Assembly: GCF_009905375.1 (NCBI RefSeq)
Contig: NC_133647.1
Location: 135,031,263 to 135,095,262, forward strand
DNA: 64,000 nt
Direction: 5' to 3'
From: Apium graveolens
Lineage: Eukaryota > Streptophyta > Magnoliopsida > Apiales > Apiaceae
Positions 11,285 to 23,000 of this stretch are shown one piece after another. Positions within the stretch are counted from its first letter, which is position 1, and every line of letters starts with the position of its first letter. Made by a program: the position numbers and the translations under genes. The notes under the pieces are model-generated. The model searched no databases and was not told the DNA's origin. It was given only the letters and a program-made list of their open reading frames with translations.

Positions 11285-14200
11285 ACTTGAGATAGTGTAG
11301 TCTTGACTTGCTTCATTTCTTCACCCTGACTTCCAATCTGGTAGATTGTAGTCCTTAAAGCAAAATATGGTTCTTTCTAAACCATCATCCAGATTTATTA
11401 CCCTTGGATGAGAAGAATCTTCATTGTAGCATAGACATTGCTATTTCAAAATCACTTCAAGTTTAGCAGAATCCTTCTTCATTGGAATTTCACTTCCATC
11501 TCTTCAATAATATTAGGAATGAATTATGTAACCCTTGAACCAGAAATTCTTGCTTTATCTCTTATGGTCTTCAATATGAAATTTTCATCTCCTGGTAATA
11601 TCAGACTTATCTCTAAAAGATAATGAAAAAATTGAAGTCTTTCAAAGATTTGTTCAGTACATCTGATTCTGACATTGATATGTCCTTCCATCTTCAATAA
11701 ATAGAATCAGATTTTCTTTGACATTATGCTTGTCATGAGTATCCAGTACCATGAACAGAGATAACCTTATCAAGGTGTTTCTGTGTAACATCTTCAAGAG
11801 GTTTGTCAGTTAACAAAAATGGATCTCTAGTAGCAACTTCAACTCCTGTCTTGATCTTAGCTTCATCGGAACCTAGCCTGCTCTATCTCTGGTTCTCTAG
11901 AATTTAACCCATAGTCATGAAATCAGACAACAATTGGCTTTTCTTTGGATCTGATGGTTTGACATTTTTCCATAGAAGTTTCTTTTTGCCAGCTACTTTC
12001 ATCTTGTCTAAATCAACTTGAGCACTGTCAGAGGTTGATGTCTTGATGACTTTATCAAAACTTGTTATTCTTGTTGTTTTCACTTGAACACTTGAGCTCT
12101 GTCAGAGGTTGTCTTGGATTCTTCAGTTATCTTCCTTCTTTCAGAGTTGAAAATTCATCTTCAATAAGAGTCATCATGAACTTGAACCAGTTTGCACACA
12201 GGTTTTATCAGAATTTGAGGAATTTTCACTCCTGTGGCTTTATTGGTTCATCAACTTTTCCCTTCCTTTATCTTTGGGATTAATCTCAATCTGTGATCTT
12301 GTTTGGGCTTTGATGCCTCAGTATTTGATTCTCCTTGATCACAATGCATTTTTCCTTAGGCCTGGAGGTTTCTTACACAGAAGCTTTTGGCTTTAAATTT
12401 GTCTTTTCAGCTTTAAATCTAGCTTCTTCCTCCTGAGATTTTCTAAACCATTCCAGGATTATGTTTCAGAAATAATCTTCTAGCATCTCTTCATCAAGTG
12501 TTTGAATTGGGATCTTTGTAGTAGACAGTAGTCTGCCCTTAAGCTTCAAAGTTTGCAGAAACTTCTGAGTATTGACTTCCACCTTGAATCAGAACATCAG
12601 GCTTTGTCGTTTAGACTTTGCTCATCAGAACTTGATATCAGATTTTGATTATTAGCACTTGCTATCAGATTTTGAGTTTGAGCATCTTCGGAACTTGTCT
12701 TCTTTTGAATAGAAGATTTGTTACATCAGAGATTAGTTTCCTAGAAGAAACCTTGCTGCTTGCCCTTGACCTTGATCTTTTTCATGACCTCTACTCTTAT
12801 CAGAGTTTCCCTGGTCATCATCTTTGTCATCCTTCTTCTTCAGTATCAGAGTAGGTGAGCATTGGACTTAGCTACCTTCTCCCCCTTTTTAGCATCATCA
12901 GGTAGTAGGAGAGAGAGAAGAAGTTCAACTGAAGATTGGATTTCATAAGTTGAGTTGAGAGGCTGATTCTGTAAGACCTCAGGAATTTGGGCCTGTGCTT
13001 CTCTTGAGCTTTTTCAATGCTTCAACCTTTCATGTATAGGTCTGATAAGTCTTGACTTGTCTAACTTGAGAGTCAATATCTAGCTTTTCAGCTGACTCAA
13101 GAAGTTTATCAACATTGGCATGAGTTTGAGAGTGTAGACCTTGAAGATTTTAGTAGATAGAGCTGTGACTTTGAGTTGTGTCTTGAAATCAGAATTGTGA
13201 GCAACTCATCAGCTTTCCAATATGGTCTGTCAGTACTGGATCTTGGAATGAAATCAGTTTCATTCACTTCTTAGTCCCTCCACCTCTGTGAGTATCTTCC
13301 CAAGGAATAGGAGCAGCTTGCTCAACAAACTTCTCAATAAGTGCCTCTTTTCCTAGAATGGGAGCTGGAGTATCAACAAAACACTATCTTAACTGAAGAA
13401 GACTTATTTTAGACAGTACTAGTGTGTGTTGCTGTGGCGATTGCAGTAGCATCATCTAAATTCTGATCATCAGAATTTATCCAGAAGGGGGTAGATGGTA
13501 TCTCAACATTTCGTCAGTTGGAGAGTTGACTGTAGATGGTTGAGCTGATGTTGGAGCTTCCAGATCAAATAAAGAAGATAGGAATATCAGATTGGCATAT
13601 CTAGTCAGAACTTGTGTCTTGTTCTTCAGCATTATTGTAGATTTGGATTGGGAGATAGGAGGTGTGATCATGTATCTGTAACAGTATCTTTTGGTTTGGA
13701 AGGGCTTCAATGATAATTGGTCTTTTGAGATCAAAGATTCCTAATCCCTTCTCAGCTTTTCAGTATCTCTGATGGAGGTTGAGCATGTGCTTCCTGCCTC
13801 TGTTTCTTAGATCTCCTAGATGGTGAGGAGGTGCCTGAGTAGCATCAGAATTACAGTTCTCTTTTCTTCAAGTATTAGAACCCTCGCTTCAGCATTTATC
13901 TGATGGGTTGACCCTTCAGCTCTAATTCTTTCTAAAAACTCATATTCAGCTGCAACAGTCACATGTTTGATGCATGAACCGTACTGCTCCTCTTCATTAT
14001 CAGAGTCATCCTGAGAATCATCCTTCTTCTCCTTGATGGAGATTTAGGAACAGACTTTGCTCTTTTGTCTGGAGGATGAAGGTGTGGTAGGTGCTGAGGG
14101 TGTTGTGGGAAGAGCTGGTTGGAAGTATGTTCTGCTGGTAGGGAGGTTAAGAGGTGGTGGTGGTGTAGTGGTTGGAGGTGCTGCTGATGGAGGTTGGGAT

Positions 14201-14374
14201 GGTTTGTACATCAGGAATTAGTAGTGTATGTGGCTGGGTCAGAGTTTACTAAAACTGTTTGACTGATTGTGGAATTTGGAGGGGTGTAGAACAGTTTCTA
14301 TAAGTAGATAATAAGTCATTAATGCTCTCTTAGAAAGTTTAATGGTGGAAATCAACATGGCCTAGTGGGGTGCA
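11285..14374 (-). pseudogene. Env-like ORF of element C, heavily decayed and truncated by the gap
   Basis: Assigned by position (between LTR/polypurine tract and the gap), by recurrence of the reverse complement of AAGTTCTGAT, and by short minus-strand peptides of the same low-complexity character (acidic Asp/Glu-Ser tracts near 13980-14040, Pro/Thr/Ser stretches near 13480-13730 and 14060-14200). The 3' limit is estimated by alignment to B. Stops occur in every frame every few dozen codons. It is more diverged from A and B than they are from each other, so C is probably an older insertion or another subfamily. Confidence 0.6.
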
Positions 14375-14474
14375 NNNNNNNNNNNNNNNNNNNNNNNNNN
14401 NNNNNNNNNNNNNNNNNNNNNNNNNNNNNNNNNNNNNNNNNNNNNNNNNNNNNNNNNNNNNNNNNNNNNNNNNN
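14375..14474. other. Assembly gap, 100 N
   Basis: Exactly 100 N, the usual placeholder for a gap of unknown size. Element C on the left and gypsy fragment G1 on the right should not be assumed to be adjacent. Confidence 0.99.
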
Positions 14475-16050
14475 TTCAGTTTTTGGGTCATATGAGGTAA
14501 GTATGGTATTAAAGTGGATCCTGTGAAGATTGAAGCTGTATCTAGATGGAGTAGCCGAAGACTCCGACGGAAGTTTAGAAGTTTTCTTGGATTAAAAGGT
14601 TATTACCAAAAATTTGTGAAGGACTTTTTAGGATTGCAACTCCATTGACCAAGTTGACCAGGAAAAACGATTTGTTTGGACTGAGAAATGTGAAGAAAGT
14701 TTCCAAGAATTGAAAAAAGGATTAGTGACAACACCTGTGTTAACATTACCGGATGACACAGGGAATTTCATGATCTACAGTGACGCCTCTCTGAAAGGAT
14801 TAGGTTATGTGTAATGCAACATGATAAGGTTATTGCGTATCGCTCCAGGAAGTTAAAACCATGAGGCAGAAGTATCCCGTGCATGACTTGGAGTTGGCAG
14901 TGATAGTATTCGCGTTAAAGTTGTGGAAGCATTATTTATACGGAGAGAAGTATGACATCTATACGGATCATAAAAGCTTAAAGTATATATTCACCCATAG
15001 GATTTAAACATGAGACAACGAAGATGGTTGGAGTTGATCAAGGATATGATTGTTCCATCAACTATCACCCATGCAAAGCTAATGTGGTAGCAGATGCCTT
15101 AAGCAGGAAATAAATTAAATGAGATCAAAGTTTCTGAAGGACTCGCAAGGGAATTTGAAAAGCTGGAAATTGAAGTTTGAATGCCAGAAAGCAACAAAGA
15201 GCATTTATATGAGCTTACTTTTCAGCCAGAATTGATGGAAAGAATAGAAAGTGTTAAGAGGAAGTTATGAATAAAGGATTGGATGATTTGACTGGAGAAG
15301 AAGTTTTACTCAAAGGGATTACAAAGGTATGTTCAGATTTTCCTCGAGAGTATGGATCCCCAATGTAAGCGAATTGAAGAAAGAATTTTTGCTTCACAAT
15401 TCTAGATTCTCTATCCACCCGGGAGTACCAAGATGTATCAAGACTAAAAGAAAAACTTATGGTGGCTAGGAATGAAGAAGGAGATTATGGATTAGGTCAG
15501 CAAATATCACGTGTGTCAGACAGTAAAAGTAGAACATCAAAGGCCCAGTGGATTATTGCAACCTTTGGAGATTCTATAGTGGAAATGGGAAGAGATTGCA
15601 ATGGATTTTGTGGTAGGATTTCCAAGGACAAAGTTGAATCATGACGCTATTTGAGTAATCATCGACATATTAAACCAAGTCAGCACATTTCCTCCCTATC
15701 AATGAGAGATATTCTTTAGAAAAGTTGGGTAAATGTATTTGGATAAATAGTAACCAATCATTGAGTTCCCGTATCAATCGTATCAGACCGAGACCCCAGA
15801 TTCAACTCTAGATTCTGTACCAAGTTCCAAGAGTGTTTAGGAACTAAGTTAAATATGAGCACTGCTTATCATCCTCAAACAGATGGCCAAACGTGAGAGA
15901 ACGATTCAGACATAGAAGATATGTTAAGTGTTTGTACTTTGGATTTCAAGGGAAACTGGGATGGTCATCTAACCGTTGATTGAATGTTCTTATACAACAA
16001 CTACCATGTAGCATCGGAATGCCACCCTATTAAGCCTTATATTGGACGTA
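14475..16050 (+). pseudogene. pol: Ty3/gypsy pol fragment G1 (RT end, RNase H, integrase), decayed
   Basis: Readable blocks in pol order: RT thumb/connection FLGLKGYYQKFVKDF (about 14590), RNase H block with HDLELAVIVFALKLWKHYLYG and IYTDHKSLKYIFTHR (about 14880-15000), integrase zinc region HPGSTKMYQ-like (about 15417), the core start (WKWEEIAMDFVVGFPRTKLN, about 15580-15645) and the MPPY-ALY block near 16021. Numerous frameshifts and stops. It most resembles chromovirus pol, like G2 (39835). The fragment ends exactly where the LTR of copia element D begins (16051), so D inserted into G1's integrase. Confidence 0.85.
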
Positions 16051-17037
16051 TGTTAGTGTTTATTGCCCTAGAAACAACACTATGGATTGTTTAGTTTAAG
16101 ACATTAAGATTATAATGTTTATGTTCTACGATTGTTCTCTTTATCTTTATTAATTCTTAATTTACTGTAATATAAATGTTAGATTAATAAATGTCCTTGA
16201 ATATGATATCCAATTCTATATCTCTAAGTACGTGACTTAGAAATGAGATTATAGATATTATCAATATTCCTAAAGGTCCCTAGTCGAGTATTATAAGGGA
16301 CAGTAATAATGCATTAAGACCGGTGTGTTTGTTGACTGATGATCACATCTCATTGATCAATAGGCTAGTGATACTAAAGTCAAAGACACAGGCAGATGTA
16401 CATGTACATGGTGCTGGACAGACCCATGTGAGATTCTACATGTCTGTTGTGTCCTAAGTAATTTCTCCAGTGATAATGATGTAATGGTCCTTAGACCGGA
16501 AAGTCATTATATTCTATAGGATGGAATTAATATACATTAATTCCATTAAAAGTATCCTTGACCGGGTAATGATAAAAGTGGACATTGGGTAATATTATGA
16601 ATCGTATGAGAAATATGAATGATCTAAAAGGGATTTAACCCTCCTTATATAGGAGTGACACTTATTGGCCTCTTGTGTGAGCTAGACTACGAAATGCGTG
16701 GCCACGCTCAAATGTTGATTTGATATGATAGTCTACTCATTGATCAAGGAAATCTAGATTAAACATTGATGAGGATGACACATTACTGCCTCTAGTTTAA
16801 TCTATAATATGTGGTTAAAGGATTATATGACATTGTACTTTATTCACGAAAGGTTTAATCGATCACCGATTCAATATTATTACTTGGGTAGCAATGATGT
16901 AATACTAGATACCGCTCATTGTTTAAGATTTAATTAGATTTAAAATTCGTTGCCTATGTATAATAACCTATAGGTCACACACTAAAGAATGCTTGAAGGA
17001 TTGTTTTAATTTAAATTGGATTTAAATTAAATTAAAG

Positions 17038-17106
17038 TAATTTGAATTATTTATAATATTAATTAAGTTGACTTAATTAATAATATAAATAATGATATTC
17101 AAATTA
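17038..17106. repeat. Inverted repeat (hairpin) in element D LTR
   Basis: The left arm (about 17038-17068, ending AATTAAGT) and right arm (about 17071-17106, starting ACTTAATT) are complementary over about 30 bp, with a small bulge, around a 2-base centre. The sequence is very AT-rich. It could extrude as a cruciform or fold in the LTR transcript. Confidence 0.7.
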
Positions 17107-17135
17107 CTAATATAATCAGAAATTATTTGTTAAAT

Positions 17136-17140
17136 AATTA
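17136..17140. other. Target-site duplication of element B, left copy
   Basis: AATTA directly before the 5' LTR of B; the identical AATTA follows its 3' LTR at 29467-29471. A 5-bp duplication is the copia integrase footprint and proves that B inserted as a unit. Confidence 0.95.
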
Positions 17141-17744
17141 TGTTAGATATATTTGATAATGTCATGTGTAATATGATTTAGTGTTTAGTTTTCAGATCTT
17201 ACCTAACAGGACAAATCAATACTTAACTGGAAATCAGCCTTATAATGAAGACAGAACTTAATCAGAACTTAAGTTATCAGAACTTAAGTTATCAGAAGAT
17301 AATATCAGGACTTAAGATGACTTTCAGATAAGGCAGGCGGCTGATTGAAAGGAAAGAAGATCAAGACTAAGACAGAAAGAAATATGCATGAAGAAAGATT
17401 TCTATGAAGAATAGAATACTTGGAAGAAAAGATAACTAGTTGATATATTTTAGGAAGTAGAATTATATTCCATATCAATTAGAACATTATCTTGTAACTG
17501 TGTATTATATAAAGACAGGCATATGGTTTACACTAAAAGTGTTATCATTATCGAAGTTATTATTCTTTGTAACCCTAGCAGCTCTCGTGATAATTTGTTC
17601 ATCACTGAGAGAGGAAAGATCCATATTGTAACAGAGTTTATTGTGTTGAATAAAATCTGTTTTCTGTTACTTGAGTTCTTATATTCGATTTGATTGTGCT
17701 AAATACTGTATTCAACCCCCTTCTACAGTGTGTGTGACCTAACA
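17141..17744 (+). repeat. 5' LTR of element B (604 bp)
   Basis: TGTTAGATATATTTG to GTGACCTAACA. TATATAAA is at 17506-17513. Contains tandem ATCAGAACTTAAGTT-type units near 17265-17310; the 3' LTR has additional units here, which accounts for most of its greater length. Confidence 0.95.
17506..17513 (+). promoter_or_regulatory. LTR TATA box of element B
   Basis: TATATAAA in U3, about 240 bp before the end of the LTR. The 3' LTR copy reads TATGTAAA (about 29228), so the two LTRs have diverged at the promoter. Confidence 0.6.
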
Positions 17745-17746
17745 AG

Positions 17747-17758
17747 TGGTATCGGAGC
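17747..17758 (+). other. Primer-binding site of element B (initiator tRNA-Met type)
   Basis: TGGTATCGGAGC begins two bases after the LTR. It matches the plant initiator tRNA-Met binding sequence TGGTATCAGAGC with one change. Element E has the exact form at 33665. Confidence 0.88.
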
Positions 17759-17799
17759 TATCTGTTAACACACAAACAGTTTAAGATCCAAAAACAATC

Positions 17800-20070
17800 A
17801 TGTCTGAAGAAGAAACTCCAACCAAGCCCACCAAAACTGAAGAACCTCCAAAAACCACAACCCATAGTCGATATGAGACTATAAGAGTTCCCATGTTGAA
17901 ACCTTCTGAGTATTCCACATGGAAAGTGAAGATTGCTATGTTTCTGGAAGCTACAGATCCATAATATCTCGACAGGATTAATGAATGACCACATATGCCA
18001 ACCAAACTCTCTGTGGAAGTTGTAGGTCAGCCAACAAAGTCTGTACCAAAGGAGAAAAGTAATTACACTGCTGAAGATATCTCATCGATTGCGAAGGATG
18101 CAAAGGTAAGACACTTTCTGCATAGTACCATTGATAATGTCATGTCAAACAGGGTAATTCAATGCAAGACTGCAAAAGAGATATGAGATGCTTTGGAAAC
18201 AAGGTGTCAGGGAACTGATTCAATCAAGAAGAATAGGAAGACTATACTCACTCAACAGTATGAGCACTTTGACTCAAAGCCTGATGAGTCATTAACTGAT
18301 TTATATGACAGATTTGTCAAACTCTTGAATGATTTGTCACTAGTTGACAAAGAGTATGATATTGAAGATTCAAATCTTAAATTCCTGTTAGCTCTTCCTG
18401 AAAGATGGGATTTGAAGGCCACAATAATAAGAGACAACTATAATCTTGACGAAACAACTCTTGATGAAATTTATGGGATGCTCAAGACTCATGAACTTGA
18501 GATGGAACAAAGAAGCAAGAGAAATGGAAGAAAGTCAAGGACAGTTGCTTTTGTGGCTGAGGAGGAAAGTCCCAAAGTTGTTGCCTCAAAGAAAGGCAAG
18601 GGCAATGCTCTCATCATAAAGTCTAATACTGAGTCATCAAGTTCTGATAGTGATGACGACTCAGAAACTGAAAGTATACCTGAGATGGACCCTGATGAGG
18701 AGACGATGAAGCTGTGTGCTCTTATGGTGAAGGGAATCACAAAGATTGCATAGAGGAAATTCAGGAGAGGAAAGAAGTTTTCCAGGAAAGGTGCTTTCCA
18801 GGAAAGGTGCAAGTTCTGATAAGAAAGGTTTCAGAAAATCTGAAGGCAAAGGAGGAAAGTCTGACAGAGGAGATTACTCAAATGTTAAATGCTACAACTG
18901 TGGTGAGAAAGGCCACATATCTCCTGATTGCAGAAAAAGGAAAAGTGACAAAGGCAAGGCTCTTGTCACAAAGAAGAAAAGCTGGTCAGATGCTTCCGAT
19001 TCTGAGGATGAGGAAAACTATGCCTTGATGGCAAATGCTGATAGCAGTTCTGATACTGCTGACTTAAAGGTACCTCAAACTACTTATGCCTTTCATACTG
19101 ATGATATTACTGAGTTGAGAAGATATCTTTAAGACCATGTTCATTAGTTATAAAGATCAAACTTTAAAATGTGAAAGATTAACTTCTGAAAATCTTGCTT
19201 ATAAAAAGAGGAATGCTTATTTAGAAAAAGAGTTAGTCATGTTCCATCAAACTCAGAAAGATAGAGATGATGCCTTTTATGTTAGGGATGAAGTGCTAAA
19301 AATGAATGAATCTCTAAAAACTGAGTTAGAAATTGGAAAGAGGGCTTCAGATATGGAGATGATAACATTACTAAGGAAACTGTAGAAACTGAGCCTATAG
19401 TTGTTAAACAAAAACCAAAGGTAAATCATGTTAAGTTTGTAACTACAAAGTCTGATATTGAGAAATCAGAAGTTAAAGAGAAAGTAACTTCTGACAAACC
19501 TAAACAGGATAAGTCAACTGAAGTTAACATAGGCTTAATGACAAAGAAGCAGATTAAGCATAAGCTGAAAGCTGTTAAGATGTAAACAGGGTAAAGCCAC
19601 CTAGGAAAAAATAGGAATGGAAAGAAAGGTGTGAACAAAAGTAACAATTATAAGCCTGTTCCTAATGCTCCTAGAAAACATGTCATAACTGTGGAAACTC
19701 TAACCATCTGGCTTCTTTTTGCAGGAAGAATAAAAACATAAACTCCTTACCTTCAAAATTAGGAGTTAAGAGTCAGTCTGTTGGTTATAAGCCACAAAAT
19801 CCTTGTTTTCATTGTGGTAGTTTATGGCATTTCATTTATACTTGTAAGGAATATCATAGTTTGTACTATGATTATTATCAAATAAAACCTTATGTAAAGA
19901 AAGTTAGCATTATTCCTTCTAGTGTAAGTTCTGACGCAAAGTCTGATATTGCAAATTCTGACAAGAAAATTGTTAACATAAACTCTGATGCTAAATCCGC
20001 TGCAAATGTTAACAAACTTAAAAAGGCCAAAGGATCCAAGCAAGTCTGGGTCCTTAAAACTAATCATTAG
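17800..20070 (+). pseudogene. gag: Gag of element B, with three CCHC zinc knuckles
   Basis: ATG 17800 (MSEEETPTKPTK). The capsid-type region follows (VPMLKPSEYSTWKVKIAMFL, then LTQQYEHFDSKPDESLTDLY, LPERWDLKATI and TLDEIYGMLKTHELE), as in copia gag (UBN2 type). Three CCHC knuckles are CYNCGEKGHISPDC (18890-18931), CHNCGNSNHLASFC (19681-19722) and CFHCGSLWHFIYTC (19804-19845), with a Lys/Glu-rich coiled region between the first and second. Breaks: stops at 17962, 17986, 18184 and 18751, a 16-bp tandem duplication at 18779-18810 that shifts frame, another shift near 19130, and a broken 19386-19670 stretch. Gag ends at a TAG (20068-20070), in frame with protease. It would form the virus-like particle. 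Confidence 0.88.
18779..18810 (+). repeat. 16-bp exact tandem duplication in gag of element B
   Basis: TTTCCAGGAAAGGTGC occurs twice back to back (18779-18794, 18795-18810). Sixteen bases is not a multiple of three, so this event explains the change of reading frame between the capsid part and the first zinc knuckle. Confidence 0.9.
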
Positions 20071-20082
20071 TGGTCTTTGTGA

Positions 20083-23000
20083 TTGCAGGGCAACAGGAAG
20101 AACATCCTAGTTCTGGACAGTGGATGTTCAGGAAATATGACTGGAAATAAAGCCCTGTTATCAGACTTTGTGGAGAAAGCTGACCCAGGTGTTTCTTATG
20201 GAGATGGCAACATTGGAAAAACTCTGGGATATGGCAATATCAATCTTGGGAATGTCATCATTGAAAAAGTAGCTCTGTTCTCAGGACTTAAACATAATCT
20301 GCTCAGTGTGAGTCAAATATGTGACAGAGGTTATCATGTGGATTTCTTTGAAGAACACTGTGAAGTTGTAAGCAAATCTACAGGCAAAGTTGTTCTAAAA
20401 GGATACATGCATGGTAACATTTATGAAGCCAAGCTTTCAACAAGTACTGATGGTTCTGCAATCTGTCTGTTAAGTAGAGCATCAATTGAAGAAAGCTGGT
20501 ATTGGCACAAGAAACTCTCTCATTTAAATCTTAACAATATAAATGAACTAGTCAAGAAAGATCTTGTGAGAGGACTACCAAAATCAGTATTTGCTCCTGA
20601 TGGCCTTTGTGATTCATGTCAGAAGGCAAAACAAAGAAAATCTTCATTCAAGAGCAAGACTGAATCATCAATTCTTGAGCCTTATCACCTACTACATGTT
20701 GATCTATTTGGTCCAGTTAATGTCATGTCTATTGCAAAGAAGAAATATGCTATGGTCATAGTAGATGAGTTCACCGGATACACATGGGTGTATTTCTTGC
20801 ACACAAAAAGTGAAATGTATCTATCTTGATTGATTATGTCAAGCAACTGGATAAATTGGTCAAAGATTCTGTGAAGATCATAAGAAGTGATAATGGCACT
20901 GAGTTCAAGAATTTGATCATGGAAGAGTTCTGCAAAGACCATGGAATAAAGCAGGAATTTTCTGCTCTTGGAACTCCACAGCAAAATGGAGTTGTTGAAA
21001 GAAAGAATAGAACCCTTATTGAAGCTGCACGAACTATGCTTGATGAAGCAAAGTTACCAACCTACTTTTGGGCTGAAGCTGTGCAGACTGCTTGTTTTAC
21101 TCAGAATGCAACACTTATCAACAAGCTTGGAAAAACACCATATGAGATGGTGAAGAAAAAGAAGTCAAATCTGAAGTATTTTCATGTATTTGGATGAAAG
21201 TGTTTTGTTCTAAAGACTCATCCCGAACAGCTATCCAAATTTGATCTAAAAGCCGATGAAGGAATTTTTGTTGGATATCCACTTTCCATAAATGCCTTAA
21301 GAGTCTACAATTTAAGAACAAGGGTTGTCATGGAATCTATCAATATCTCTTTTGATGACAAGAAGATTACTGGACTTGAAGATTTCTATGATCATGATCA
21401 ACTGAGATTCGAAAATGAAGTTTTAAATTCTGATTCTGTAAATCCTGACAGTCTAAATCCTGATATTGCAAACTCTGATGGATTAAACTCTGATGTTTTT
21501 GAAACTGTGGTGACTATGCCTAAGGAAGATGCACCTGTGCAGGGGGAGCATACTAAAGATACAACCACATCTCAAGAAGCATCAGAATCTACAACAGGCT
21601 CTTCAAGTTCTGATTCGTCAAGTTCTGATGGGCCAAGTTCTGATAATTCTGTAAACTCATGTTCTGATATTTCTGGAAACTCAAATTCTGAAGGATCCAA
21701 CTCAGAGAGCATAATTTCAGGGGGAGCATCAGAAAATGTTGATGGAGACAACATGGATCTTGGGGGAGCATCCAGTTCTAGAGATAACCTTTCATCTGCA
21801 AGGAAGTGGACTAAAGCACATACACCTGGCTTAATTATTGGAAATCCTGATGCAGGTGTCAGAACTAGAACAGCTACATCAAATGAATGTCTCTATCATT
21901 CTTTTCTTTCTCAGACTGAACCAAAGAAAGTGGAAGAAGCTCTTCAAGATACTGATTGGGTCCAAGCAATGCAAGAAGAGTTAAATGAATTTGAAAGAAA
22001 TAAAGTTTGGACCCTAGTGCCAAGACCAAAGAACAGGTCTGTTGTTGGTACAAAGTGGGTGTTCAGAAATAAAACTGATAGTGATGGCATAATTACAAGG
22101 AACAAAGCAAGGTTGGTTGCAAAAGGATACTCTCAACATGAGGGAATTGATTATGATGAATCATTTGCACCTATCGCTAGATTAGAAGTCATAAGGATAT
22201 TTTTAGCTTATGCTGCTCACAAGAAGTTTAAAGTCTTTCAAATGGATGTGAAAAGTGCTTTTCTTAATGGAGAATTGGAAGAGGAAGTATATGTTGAACA
22301 ACCTCCAGGCTTTGTAGATCCCAAATTTCCCAATCATGTCTATAGGCTTGATAAAGCACTTTATGGCTTTAAGCAAGCTCCAAGAGCATGGTATGAGACA
22401 TTAGCTCAGTTTCTTCTGGAAAGTGGATTTAACAGAGGGACTATTGACAAAACACTGTTCTACCTCAACCATGGAAAAGATTTACTTTTGGTGCAAATAT
22501 ATGTTGATGATATCATTTTTGGTTCTACAAATGACAGACTTTGTAAGAAGTTTGCCAAGCTGAAGCAATCAAGATATCAAATGAGTATGATGGGAGAACT
22601 TAACTATTTTATGGGCCTTCAAGTCAAGTAGAATGAAGAAGGAACTTTTATTTGTCAATCTAAGTACACCAGAAATTTGTTGAAGAAATTTGGTATGCAA
22701 GATTGTTCAAGTGCATCCACTCCTATGGCCACTGCAACAAAATTGGATAAGGATACTGGTAAATCAGTAGATATTACTGATTACAGAGGTATGATTGGTT
22801 CACTACTCTATCTAACTTCAAGTATACCTGATATCATGTATGCTACCTGTCTTTATGCAAGATTTCAAGCAGATCCAAGAGAACCTCACTTAACAGCTGT
22901 GAAAAGAATTTTCAAGTACCTTAAGGGTACAGCTGATCTGGAATTGTGGTATCCTAGAGAATCAGACTTTAAGCTAATAGGTTACTCAGATGCAGATTTT

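Larger units (their letters stand above)
10514..14374 (-). mobile_element. SIRE-type copia element C, 3' portion, reverse orientation
   Basis: On the minus strand it reads: decayed env-like region, non-coding 3' region, polypurine tract, 3' LTR. It is cut at 14374 by a run of exactly 100 N, so pol, gag and the 5' LTR are unseen. The five bases outside the LTR are AGAGT (10509-10513). Confidence 0.85.
16051..17140 (+). repeat. 5' LTR of element D, left part (1,090 bp)
   Basis: Begins TGTTAGTG and runs to the AATTA target duplication of B. A TATA-like TTATATAGG is near 16645. A long near-perfect inverted repeat lies at 17038-17106, about 30 bp from where B inserted. No coding sequence. Confidence 0.75.
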
